DNA from: Aquanectria penicillioides
Lineage: Eukaryota; Ascomycota; Sordariomycetes; Hypocreales; Nectriaceae
Assembly (NCBI GenBank): GCA_003415625.1
Contig: PYIU01000005.1
Span: 2,237,001-2,301,000, forward strand
Length of the DNA: 64,000 nt
Reading direction: 5' to 3'
A model generated the notes under the pieces. That model did not search any database, was not told the origin of the DNA, and saw only the letters and a program-made list of their open reading frames with translations. Below, one piece after another: positions 44,405 through 54,100 of this stretch (positions are counted from its first letter, which is position 1; the number at the start of each line of letters is the position of its first letter). The position numbers were made by a program, and so were the translations under genes.

Positions 44405-46147
44405 ATGCCGGCCCTCCTGGACGATCCGGCCAGCCCCACTATCCACCGAGTCTCGGGCCAACCCCCGTACCCGGACCCCAACAACCCCGGGTTCCCGGCC
44501 GACATGGTCCCGAAGCAGGTCACCCTCCGGGACCGACAAACCGTCGCCACCATTGTCCCGTTTGCCTCGCATCACCAGGTCCCGCCCTCGCTCCTCGCCC
44601 ACCTGTGCGACCAGCTCAACAAGGAGATTGAGGGTGGCGACACCTACCCCATGATGGACCGTTTCCCTGCTGATGACTTTGCTGCTTACTGGTTCCAGAA
44701 CTTCGGCGCCATCATGTTTCTCGGCAACATTGAGAAACCCGAGGATGTCGTGGAGGGCAAGGACTGGTCCAAGGAGTGTCTCGGAAGCTTCTACATCAAG
44801 CCCAACTACCCCGGCCGCAGCAGCCACGTCTGCAACGCTGGCTTCATCGTCACTGGTGCTTCGCGTAACCGCGGTGTCGGCCGCCTCCTGGGCGAGGCCT
44901 ACCTCGACTGGGCCCCGCGTCTCGGCTACACCTACTCCGTCTTCAATCTCGTCTACGAGACCAACGTCGCCTCGTGCCGCCTATGGGACGGCCTCGGCTT
45001 CAAGCGCATCGGCCGCGTCAAGGGCTGCGGAAACCTGAAGAGCTACCCTGGTCAGCTTATTGATGCCATCATCTACGGCCGCGACCTGGCCCCGCGCGAA
45101 AGCGACGAACTCGTGAGTGAAGAGCGTTTCGACAAAATCAAGTTCTACCTCAAGTACGGCGAGTACCCGAACGGCGCTGACCGGGCCGAGAAAAGCAGGC
45201 TCCGCAGCGCAGCGACGCACTATAAGCTCCTCGACGGCGACAAACTCATGCTCAAGGATAAGGAAGTCATCTCCGACCCGGCCCGCCAGTTTGACATTGC
45301 CCGCCGCGTCCACGTTCAGCAGCATGGCGGCATCAACAAGACCACCGCCACCATTGCCGAAAAGTACCACTGGAGCCGCATCAAAGAGACCGTCAGTGAT
45401 GTCATTCGCAGTTGCGTAGAGTGCAAGGAGCTTGGGAAGACGCCGAATCCGGGGGGTGCGAGGAAGGCTGCAGCCTCAGTGGCCGCCTCCTCCGTTGGCG
45501 GCAATAACGGCAGCGGCTGTGCCATGGCAATGATGGGAGCTGGAGGAGGCTCGCGGGAGCAGCCTCCATCGTCGGCCGGAGCTGCAGGCCGTGTTCTTGC
45601 ACTACAGAATCACAACATCATGTCCGCCCTCTCACAGCCAACTCCGCCTCCAAACCCGAGCCCCTTTGCCAACCCGGCCGACATTTCCCTCCTCTCTCCC
45701 ACACACAACCTCCCCGGCACAACTCTCGACCAGACCCTCCATGCTCACCACCACCACCACCACCAACAGCAACCACCGCATCACCAACATCAGCACCTGC
45801 ACCATAGCCCCATGTTACAAGATCACCCGAGCGTACATCACCACCACGAACCCACCTCGGTCTACCAGCCAATCGACCCGCAAATCATCAACCAGACCTC
45901 GCCGCACGACCTCTCGTCGTTTGACCAGTACCACTCGTCCGCAGACTTCCAGGCGCTCCTCAACGCTACAGAGGACGTTGTGCCGGGGGAGTCTGACGCC
46001 GTGGATCGTGATCTGGAAATGTTGATAGAGCAGCAGGACGACGTGGACGTGGACGTGGACGGGACGGTTACGATGGGGGAATGGGCGTGGTGGGCGTCCA
46101 TCAGAATCAGGTGCTGGACGTTAAAGACAGGGCTCTATACGATGTGA
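44405..46147 (+). CDS. SPT10: Spt10-type acetyltransferase with integrase-like zinc finger
   Basis: A single exon of 580 codons as read. A GNAT domain spans roughly residues 95-235, with the acetyl-CoA loop R154-x-x-G-x-G159 (GASRNRGVGRLLGEAYLD) and the following NVASCRLWDGLGFKRIGRV. Next is an HHCC zinc finger like that of retroviral integrases: H303, H307, C337 and C340, spaced HVQQH ... CVEC. This pairing is that of yeast Spt10, which binds paired elements in core histone gene promoters and is needed for their S-phase expression. Downstream is a low-complexity tail with a His/Gln-rich run (about residues 440-490) and an acidic DVDVDVD stretch. The last 25 codons look frame-shifted at the G run 46075-46079: with one more G the protein would read MGGMGVVGVHQNQVLDVKD and stop about 45 nt later. 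Confidence 0.87.
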   Translation: MPALLDDPASPTIHRVSGQPPYPDPNNPGFPADMVPKQVTLRDRQTVATIVPFASHHQVPPSLLAHLCDQLNKEIEGGDTYPMMDRFPADDFAAYWFQNFGAIMFLGNIEKPEDVVEGKDWSKECLGSFYIKPNYPGRSSHVCNAGFIVTGASRNRGVGRLLGEAYLDWAPRLGYTYSVFNLVYETNVASCRLWDGLGFKRIGRVKGCGNLKSYPGQLIDAIIYGRDLAPRESDELVSEERFDKIKFYLKYGEYPNGADRAEKSRLRSAATHYKLLDGDKLMLKDKEVISDPARQFDIARRVHVQQHGGINKTTATIAEKYHWSRIKETVSDVIRSCVECKELGKTPNPGGARKAAASVAASSVGGNNGSGCAMAMMGAGGGSREQPPSSAGAAGRVLALQNHNIMSALSQPTPPPNPSPFANPADISLLSPTHNLPGTTLDQTLHAHHHHHHQQQPPHHQHQHLHHSPMLQDHPSVHHHHEPTSVYQPIDPQIINQTSPHDLSSFDQYHSSADFQALLNATEDVVPGESDAVDRDLEMLIEQQDDVDVDVDGTVTMGEWAWWASIRIRCWTLKTGLYTM

Positions 46148-46589
46148 GCTTTGGAGCACCAGGGGCCTCATAAAGACTCCGAGGCCGCACGTGGCAGGCG
46201 TAGCCACCTCTTGTTGTGTGTGTGTGTGTGTGTGTGTGTTTCTTAGGCGAGCATTGAAGCGAAGCGGGCATTATTATCGGACAGCATACTTTTCTAATGA
46301 GCATGAGCTCGTTTGGACCACGTCGACATTTGAACAAAGATTTGATAATCATCATTTCCCCCCCGCGTAAGATGATGTGAGCGTGAGATCTAAACAATGT
46401 GAAAACTAAGGGGAAGACGCTTCAGATGCCATAATCAAAATGTAAAGAGGTCATTCAAGTTTTTCTAGAGGTCAGGTAAGTCTAGGTATCATCATACAGA
46501 TTTCTCCAAACCCCCATCCGTGACACCGGATCCCATTATTATCTTGGGTTTCACTCGTTTTGCTTCTCCCATTCGATTTTTTTTTATCT
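46148..46589. other. Convergent 3' region Spt10-like/CCT eta, with a (TG)n repeat
   Basis: About 440 bp between converging genes. A (TG)n microsatellite of about 12 units lies at 46215-46239. A T run at 46579-46586 lies next to the CCT eta stop. No coding frame is supported. Confidence 0.55.
46215..46239. repeat. (TG)n dinucleotide microsatellite
   Basis: Twelve or so TG units in the 3' region between two converging genes. Confidence 0.92.
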
Positions 46590-48519
46590 TCACCGTCGTG
46601 GCATGCCCCGTCCACGTCCCCTGAGCGCTCGCTGGGCGGCACCTGGGGGAAGTTGACCGGGAGCTTGGGGCTTCTGGCTCTCCTCGTTTTGGATGGTCTC
46701 GTCAACGCTGAGGATCAGGCAACTGGCCTCGGTGGCTGCCTGGATGGCGTTGACTTTGATGAGAGCGGGCTCCCAGACGAAGCGCTCCATCATATCGGTG
46801 ACTCCCTCGTTCTGGAAGTCGACACCGGCCCACGTCGAGCCCTTGCGGTGCTCTACACGGAGCTTGTTGAGGATATCGGTCGCGTCAAAACCGGCGTTAT
46901 CGCACAGCTGACGGGGAATGATTTCAAGTGCCTTGGCGAAGGACTTGATAATGGCTTGTTGCTTCGTAGGGATGTTCTTGTCGGCAAAGCGGTGCAGGTA
47001 GGCGGAAATCTCCATCTCAACGGCACCACCACCACCAACGATTGTGTGGTTCTTGATCGCACGCTTGACAATCATGATGGCATCGTGCAGAGATCGCTCC
47101 ACCTCGGCAATAAACTGCTCAGCACCGCCGCGCAGGACCAGAGTGCAAGTCTTGGCCTCAGGGCAGTCCTCGAAGAAGTTGAAGCGCTCTCCACCAATCT
47201 GGCGCTCCTCAAACTTGCCGCAGGTGCCCAGGTGCTCAGGGAGGATATCGGAGCAGGTCGATTGCACAACAGCGCCGGTAGCTTGCACCACACGCTCCAT
47301 GTCCTCAGCAGCGACACGGCCAGCGCAGAAGATGTCTCGGTCGGCAAAGTACTGGGTGGCCAGATCACCAATGGGCAACTTGCTAAGCACCACCTTGGCA
47401 CCGGTCTCGTGAATCGACTCGAGCTTCTTGTAGATGATCTGCCACTCAGCATCGACGATGGCCTGGTACTCTGAAACCTGCTCGACGCGGACCTCGGCGT
47501 TGTCCTTCTCGGCCTTCAACTCCAACTCGACGTTTAGGCACACAATCTTGGGCATCTCGAACTTTTTGGGCTGCTGCTCGAAACCGGCGTAGGAAAAGGT
47601 CTTCTTGAAAGCGACACCGTTGATGAAAAGCGACTCAGTGAGGGAACCACCGGGGATCTTCTTGATTCCGATCAACTTCTCGTCGAGGTCGTCCTGGTCG
47701 AGCGACAATACGGCATCAACGACCACTATGTTCGCGTTAGCTAAAATCCGAGCGGTGGCGAGGCACCCTACGCACTCTTGGTAAAGAAAGGAGTATTGCG
47801 CTTGATGAGCTTGCTGGTCATGGCAGTAGAGGCCAACTTGGTAAGGGTGTCGCGGCGGTTGGCATCGTCGGTGCTGATGGCGATCTCCTTGATCTTGTTG
47901 ACAGCCATCTGAGAGGCTCTCCTCAAACCCTTGATGATAACCTGGGAGCTGACGCCCTGCTCAACGTGATCCTTGATCTCCTTGAGGATCTCACCAGCGA
48001 GAACCACCACAGAGGTAGTTCCGTCACCAACTTCGGCATCTTGCGATCGGGCGATGTCGACGAGAATTCGGGCCGCGGGGTGGACGATGTCGAGAAGCTG
48101 CACTGGTCAGTCATGGACGACGTCGAGGCCTCGCAGCATAGGGGGGCTGCGGGTATGTATATGTGTATGCGCACCTTCATGACGGTGGCACCGTCGTTGG
48201 TAATGGTCTGTCTGCCATTCTCGTCGACCATCAACAGGTCGCCGCCATAGGGACCAAGAGTGGACTTGATGGTGGCCTGGACGGCGAGACAGGCGTTAAC
48301 GTTGGAGATGATCTGGCCCTTGCCCTGGGAAGTATCGGTGCCTGTAAAACAAATCGGATTGTGTCAGCCGAGGGCGCTGTAGTTCTCTTGAGAGTCGCGG
48401 CATATCGATCTTGATTTTCCCCTGGATTCATCATCCACAAGGCGGGCAGGTGGGCGGTGGGGTAAAAACGGACCTTCCTTGAGGACGATGATCGTCGGCG
48501 TTTGGCCTCCGAACGACAT
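46590..48519 (-). CDS. CCT7: Chaperonin CCT subunit eta
   Basis: Exons 48474-48519, 48175-48341, 47776-48097 and 46590-47725 encode 556 residues in an unbroken frame. Recognisable parts are [16 protein letters not shown], the equatorial [40 protein letters not shown] (ATP site) and [20 protein letters not shown], the strongly conserved eta-specific hinge. Others are [36 protein letters not shown] and [20 protein letters not shown]. The C-terminus ends in [10 protein letters not shown], as in other eta subunits. It forms part of the same hetero-oligomeric ring as CCT zeta encoded 18 kb away. Intron phases are 1, 0 and 1. Unlike CCT zeta, no homopolymer break is present. Confidence 0.94.
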
Positions 48520-49103
48520 GGTTGGAACTTATGCAGCGAGATCCAACAGCTTTAGTTCTCGATCGGTCGGGGGAGTCTTTCGATGCTGCGGCGCCGGCGT
48601 GGGTGTGTCTTTTCGGAGGGTGGAGGGGTGAAGTTGTCGTCGGTTCTAGTGGGAGAGCTGCGTCGAAGCTTCCAAAAAAATGTGGCAGCCTTCTTTCCTC
48701 ATGTTCCTTGCCCCAGCGCGTGCACGGGCCAACTCCCCTCCTTCAATACTGTCGGTCAGGGGTCACCACCAAAAGTATGGGCAGGGTTATCATGAACTGC
48801 GTGCCAAAACTTGCACCAAAGACAGAATTCCTATTTATCGAAATTTCAAAAAATTCGGGAGAATTTTTATTTTATTTTTTGTATTTTTAGCAACCACTAT
48901 TACTGGGAAAGTCTGTCTAGCCCTCATGATTAGACCGTCGAGTTCACGATATGTGGGAGTCTGCTCAGCAAGTATCGCACTCCCAACTCTAGGGCCCATT
49001 TCCGTCGTTGCCTGTTTTGTAGTCTATGTGTGAAGACAGCTTAGAAACCTTAGGTAGGCCTGCTTATTTCTCAGAACCATGAAGCCTGTCCATAGCAGCT
49101 GCG
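48520..49103. other. CCT eta promoter region and 3' flank of the unknown gene
   Basis: About 580 bp with T-rich sequence at 48840-48890. Both neighbours are on the minus strand. No coding frame is supported. Confidence 0.5.
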
Positions 49104-49697
49104 TCACCGTTCCCTCTCGCATCCGAGCTCTTGTAGTTGAAGTTTCAATTTGAACGTGAAGAATCGTAGTTTGGCTAGCTCGTTCATCTCTGTTCGTCTC
49201 ACCGCATACCAGTCGTGAATGATGTCTTCGAGCATAGGCAATATATGGATGTTTGCGTTGCCAGATCTTTCACTCCTTTGCACCGCAGCCTCCATGGCCT
49301 TCAGGAAACGAGTGATGGTAATTCCGTGCTCTAGCATTTCGCCTGCATAGTCGCCACGGGTTGGAAAGTGGATATCGAAAAACAGAACGAGCTTTGACGG
49401 TCTGTACGAACGTTCTGGAATTCGAGAATTTCTATTCGTGATGTTGGAGATCTGGCAAATGTTGGTGATGCGCGACGATTGATACGTCGGACTGCCAATA
49501 CTGATCGGCTCAGGGGATTCTAGCTTGTTGTTGCGGCCAGCTATGGCTGTATTCTCGAATTTTGGTGACTGAGGGGTGCAATTGTGAAGGATCCCTGAAC
49601 TGGGGCTCGTGCTGTCACTGGAGAGAGATGGGAGAGATTCTTCAGATGCAGGAAGTTGCAGCAGCGCTCGCTCAGCGATTGCATCTAGGAAGCTCAT
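49104..49697 (-). CDS. Unknown protein, 197 residues
   Basis: A single-exon frame with an ATG start (MSFLDAIAERALLQL) and no recognisable domain. Residues 20-100 are Ser/Pro/Asn-rich and look disordered. Residues 105-195 are predicted helical and charged (EMLEHGITITRFLKAMEAAV, RTEMNELAKLRFFTFKLKLQ), which suggests a folded C-terminal helical region, perhaps a coiled coil. Nothing identifies a function. It is accepted as a probable gene because of its length, ATG, regular amphipathic C-terminal half and lack of any competing frame on the other strand. It could still be a chance ORF or a fragment. Confidence 0.45.
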   Translation of the reverse strand: MSFLDAIAERALLQLPASEESLPSLSSDSTSPSSGILHNCTPQSPKFENTAIAGRNNKLESPEPISIGSPTYQSSRITNICQISNITNRNSRIPERSYRPSKLVLFFDIHFPTRGDYAGEMLEHGITITRFLKAMEAAVQRSERSGNANIHILPMLEDIIHDWYAVRRTEMNELAKLRFFTFKLKLQLQELGCERER

Positions 49698-50616
49698 CTT
49701 GACTGAATAGTAATCGATGCGATTTCGGCGTTAGAGAGATAGAGGGAAGAAGATGCGATAAAATTTGCGAGAGTGGTGTTTAACGGAGGCGATTGCAAGG
49801 AACCGTTGTGCCTCGAAGTGACGCGGAGGTGCAAGGGCATAGTCTATTGTGAGGTAGTTTGAATGAAAAGGATTGCCGAAAGAAGGCAACGCCACTGCAG
49901 ATTGAAGGTAAACGGGGGCGTAGGAAATAGGCAAGAATGATCAAAAAGGAGCATAGGTGTGATGTGCTGCGAGAGGATGTTCACACATCTCATCATCTGG
50001 GCCATCTGTAGGGCTCCTGCCCACAAACTATAATCATGAGCCACAAACCTGGATTGTTAGACTTTCTGATACTACAAATGGTGATGTAGAAATTAGTTGC
50101 AATATGGTCCACCTTGAGAGCCCAGTCGCTGCCTGGAGAAATTTGTCGTCAGCAGGCAGGATCACTGTCCGCCCGATCTCCCACTCTCCGACCTTGCCTT
50201 CGCTTGGTAGCCTTCAGAATTCAAAATTTCTTGGCTGCTGCCAATTTATAAACATGAATGGACCAAGTATGGGAAATGAACTGCGCCCACAACTATTTCG
50301 AGTGCATGGATGTCTCCCACCCCCATCATCGCCTCGAATCGTTTGCCTAATTGCCATGTAGAAAACGCCTGGGTGAATGGCGTTGCAAACGGGATGAAAA
50401 GAAACGAAGATCATGTTTGCTAAAGCTGATCCAGATATTCGGTAAATGAAAACCGGGAACTCTTTTCTGCCGTCGTTCTATGTACCCAAACGAACGCAGA
50501 ACAATACATAATTGAGGCGATGTACATATTACTGCAAATCGTTGACGACCTCGTCTATTATCCCAAATTCCCATATAGAAACAATTAAGCGGCATTGTAT
50601 CACATATAGCAAGCAG
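49698..50616. other. Intergenic, no gene recognised
   Basis: About 920 bp holding the 5' region of the unknown gene and the 3' flank of the ankyrin gene (both minus). Short open frames on both strands lack coding character. Confidence 0.45.
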
Positions 50617-51195
50617 CTAATTCTCCGCAGGTGACTTTCCCTTGCCCCTCCCAGGCGCCTGCTCAAATTTCGCTTTCCATGACTCTTCTTGGTCGAACAT
50701 GGAGACGCATTGCATTGCGCTCGGCTGGCCATAGTCAGGGTCTGCACCACCTTCTAGTAAAGCCTGAGCTCTTCATGTCAGAAAATACTCAAAAATAGTA
50801 GACGGAGTGCGAGCCTATACCTCGATGACGGCATCTTCTTTCTTGAACACCGCACCGGCAAGAGGGCTCTGGCCCTTATCATTGAGCCTATTCGGATCTC
50901 CACCAAATTGGACGAGAAGCTTAACAAGTTCTGCATGCCCATAGTAGGCTGAAAGCATCAACTACACGCACCAATAGGGTCAGCCGGCATCTTTTTCTCA
51001 GCTTGATATGAGGCTTCTTACTAGAGTATCTCCTTTCTCGTTCGTTAGATTTGGAGGTAGTCCGGCTGGGAGAGCTTGCTGGAAGATTGGTAAAGCACCA
51101 GATCTAGCTGCATCGTACATTCTTCCTGCGAATGCAATCGCCTCCGGAGGGAGTGGGCTCGACGAGTTCATGGGCTCTGACGTAGGGTCTGTCAT
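50617..51195 (-). CDS. Small ankyrin-repeat protein
   Basis: Exons 51022-51195, 50821-50961 and 50763-50617 (read on the minus strand) encode 153 residues; all junctions are phase 0. The centre holds about three ankyrin repeats: MYDAARSGALPIFQQALPAG with PPNLTNEKGDTLLMLSAYYG, then HAELVKLLVQFGGDPNRLND with KGQSPLAGAVFKKEDAVIEA, then a partial third, LLEGGADPDYGQPSA. The C-tail is basic (GRGKGKSPAEN). Short stand-alone ankyrin proteins of this form occur widely in fungi, for example the uncharacterised S. pombe ankyrin protein of similar size. They act as binding scaffolds, and the partner is unknown. The start is at MTDPTSEPMNSSS; a second ATG eight codons later is possible. Confidence 0.85.
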
Positions 51196-54100
51196 CCTCG
51201 AGATTTGGGAATGTAGACTGGCTTAGATAAGGTGTGAGTTTGAGATATTAACTTGTGCAGATGCACTAAACGACATCGAGAATTGAATAAGGAGAAGATT
51301 GTCTTAGTCAATCTTTCAATGATTCAAAGGTTCTTTGTGGCACATGACGTATTTATTCCTAAAGCAAGCTCGACGTTTAGAAATGACGTTGATGTGGCTG
51401 ACCAATGAGGGACAAAGCAATCATGGACATTCGGACATTGGCAAAGGTGGGGGGCACAGATTCCATCTTGGCAGTCAATGGGCTTTGATCAATTTGGGCC
51501 TTTCTTGATTTTCAAGGCTATTGCGGCTTTGTGCGTAATGCGGCTGGTTTGAAAACAATCTCTCAGCCAGTGAAACGAAACCATATTTCCCGAATGTGCC
51601 GAACCGCTGCGAGCTGAATACCCAGACGTAAACATCCTGTGTCTTCCAATTGATAATCACGACCTAACAGCCTCCTAGAAATACCATTGACCAAAGCAAA
51701 ATATCACGGCGATTTCAACCAAACTCAAAAAAGGAATTCCACGAGAAAGAAGGCTAATTGCAGCCGAAGGGAAAAAACGCAGCACTCGCATTGCTGTCAT
51801 ACAAATTGCCGTCCGGCGATAGTATCGCATCGCATCGCATCGCATTTCATGCCAGTCAACCCCCGCCTTCGCGTTGTGCAACGTCACACTGGTCAATACC
51901 TCCCAGCCAATCCCAAGTCCAAAGAGCTCGCCGACCTACCGAAGACGACGGTATCGGGTGGCATTCTCACTCCATATCTTAGGATTTGTAGTCTGTGATT
52001 CCATCACCCTCGCCCGTGTCGGGCTCGTTCGGGACAGGCGGGTCAGGTTTGGGCGTTTCGGGGCGATGGCAGATGGCGCCCCAGGTTTCGGGACGCCACG
52101 GGCCTGTAGCATGCAGAGCCATCCCTTCTTTTCTCTTTTCTCTTTTGTTATTGACAGCTTTTGGATCGAATTTGCGAGGACCAGCCTTGATGAGAAAGAG
52201 AGGGAGAGGGAGAAAGACAGTTTTGTGCGGGGAGATCGACCATCCAAAGCTTATAAGTGCCTTGTGGCGGGGCCGATGGTCCCCTTACGTCAGGTCCGCG
52301 TGAATTTGCATCTTTGCTTTGGGATGATCATGGACGGGGACATGTGTTTTGGACATGTATTACAGGTCAGCCGTCTAGTCAAGGCCTCCAATCAGGAGAT
52401 TCTGGAACGGAGTCGCGATGCAGGAAGTCCTGCCGCCATCAAGGTACACGCCGTACAGCTAAGTAGGTGGTTGAGAACACAGACCGCATTGGAGTGTGAG
52501 AATAATCGCACAAAAAATCGAAGTCGAAACATCTGCGCCGCTAAATAGGTTGCTTCACAGTTTTATGAATGATATCGTAGATTAGGCTTCACCTCGGAAA
52601 AAATCCCTGGGAAATGGTGGCAAAAGGACCCTGCGCGGCCGCGTCAATGGTGAATGGCACGGCAATACTCGAGGAGGGCAGGGTAGCTCGTAGCTCCACG
52701 CCCACTCCCCACGCCATTGAGACATCAAGCCTACATGGGTAGTTATTTCGGAGGCGACGTCACATCTAAGACAACGTGTCTTGCTCGTGTTGGCCCATGC
52801 TCACCAAGACATGCTTAAGTTGCTTCATCGCCATGAGGCTGTGGAGCCTGTGACGAGATAGATCAAGGGTTTCGAGAGTATCAGAGGTCCCTCAACTTCA
52901 GCTAAGCAGAATTGGCAGGAGTAACCGTTCACGAGTCGGATACGGATATACCTAAGGTATCAAAATGTCGGATCATAGTGAACCATTTGCCGCTGTCAAA
53001 GCGGATAAAACGGGCCCATGTTACCACAGCAAGAACTATGCCTGGTTAAGGCCTCGGTTCGACAGGTGACAGGGGTTTGGCGAAGCGGGGGGCTATTAGA
53101 CGCAATCGAGTGAGAGACTAATAAGACCCGTCTCCGAAGGCACTGGGCGCATACTGGTCGGCGGTTTCCAACGGCCGCGGGGTGCTGCCACAAGCGTTGT
53201 AGATGCAGAATATTTGGAGATGAGGCATGAGTACGGTACATTGCATGTCGAGATGCTTCGCGGCTGATGCTGCATGTAAAATCTAGCCGCGAATACAAAA
53301 CCAAGATTGGAGCATGCTGGTAAGGTATTGGATCTCTCATGTGCCTCTGGGAGTTTGGTAGAGGTAGGGTGGGATTGTTCAATCTTCTGCGGGAGGGGTC
53401 CTCTAGGTTTCACGGTGAGGGGACAGATACCAGAGCCATGGACTGTTAACCAACCGCGCATTGTCCATGTTTCCGTGGATGGGAAAGTTGCAGACCCTGC
53501 CATGGGCATGGTAATCGTATGTGCCGACCGGGGGTTGCTTCAAGAGGAAGCTGTACCCCTCCACCCTCCTTTGACCGGCGACATGGCAGCGGTTGGTGCA
53601 GGACGAAGAGATATGTGACAAGATCAGCGAGAGAGAGGGTGAATGAATCACAGAGAGCTATGGTGCATATTCGGCGCTGATGCAAAGAAGGGAAAGCGGA
53701 ATTAGGAGCTAGGTGCGTGCACCTGCACGTCCTTGGGCCCTGGTTGATCGGCACCCCCGGACCAGCAACCTACTCCGTACTCCATACGGAGTACCTGGAC
53801 ATGGACGGAGTAGGTATTGGGGACAGGCGTGGAGGTTGTGGGTGTATCCATACCTAACCTAGCCACAGCTCCCCGACAGGGGCATCGTATCAACAACGGC
53901 AACTTACACATGCGAATATCCGCACAAGGAAGGAGACGCGACGACGAGATTGGGTTGACATATTTCGTAGGATCCTTGGATAGCCTACGGCTGGCGTCGC
54001 GTCTGTAATTTGCGTTGACTAAAGCATCACGGACGACAATGCTGGAAACGACCAGAGGGCCATTGATCCATGGCGTCTGGCCTGGGTGATTTTCCTATGG

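Noticed and set aside
51874..52548. 224-codon open frame on the plus strand
   Set aside because: It is a mix of unrelated low-complexity stretches (RERERE-type) with no ordered domain, and splice signals do not extend it.
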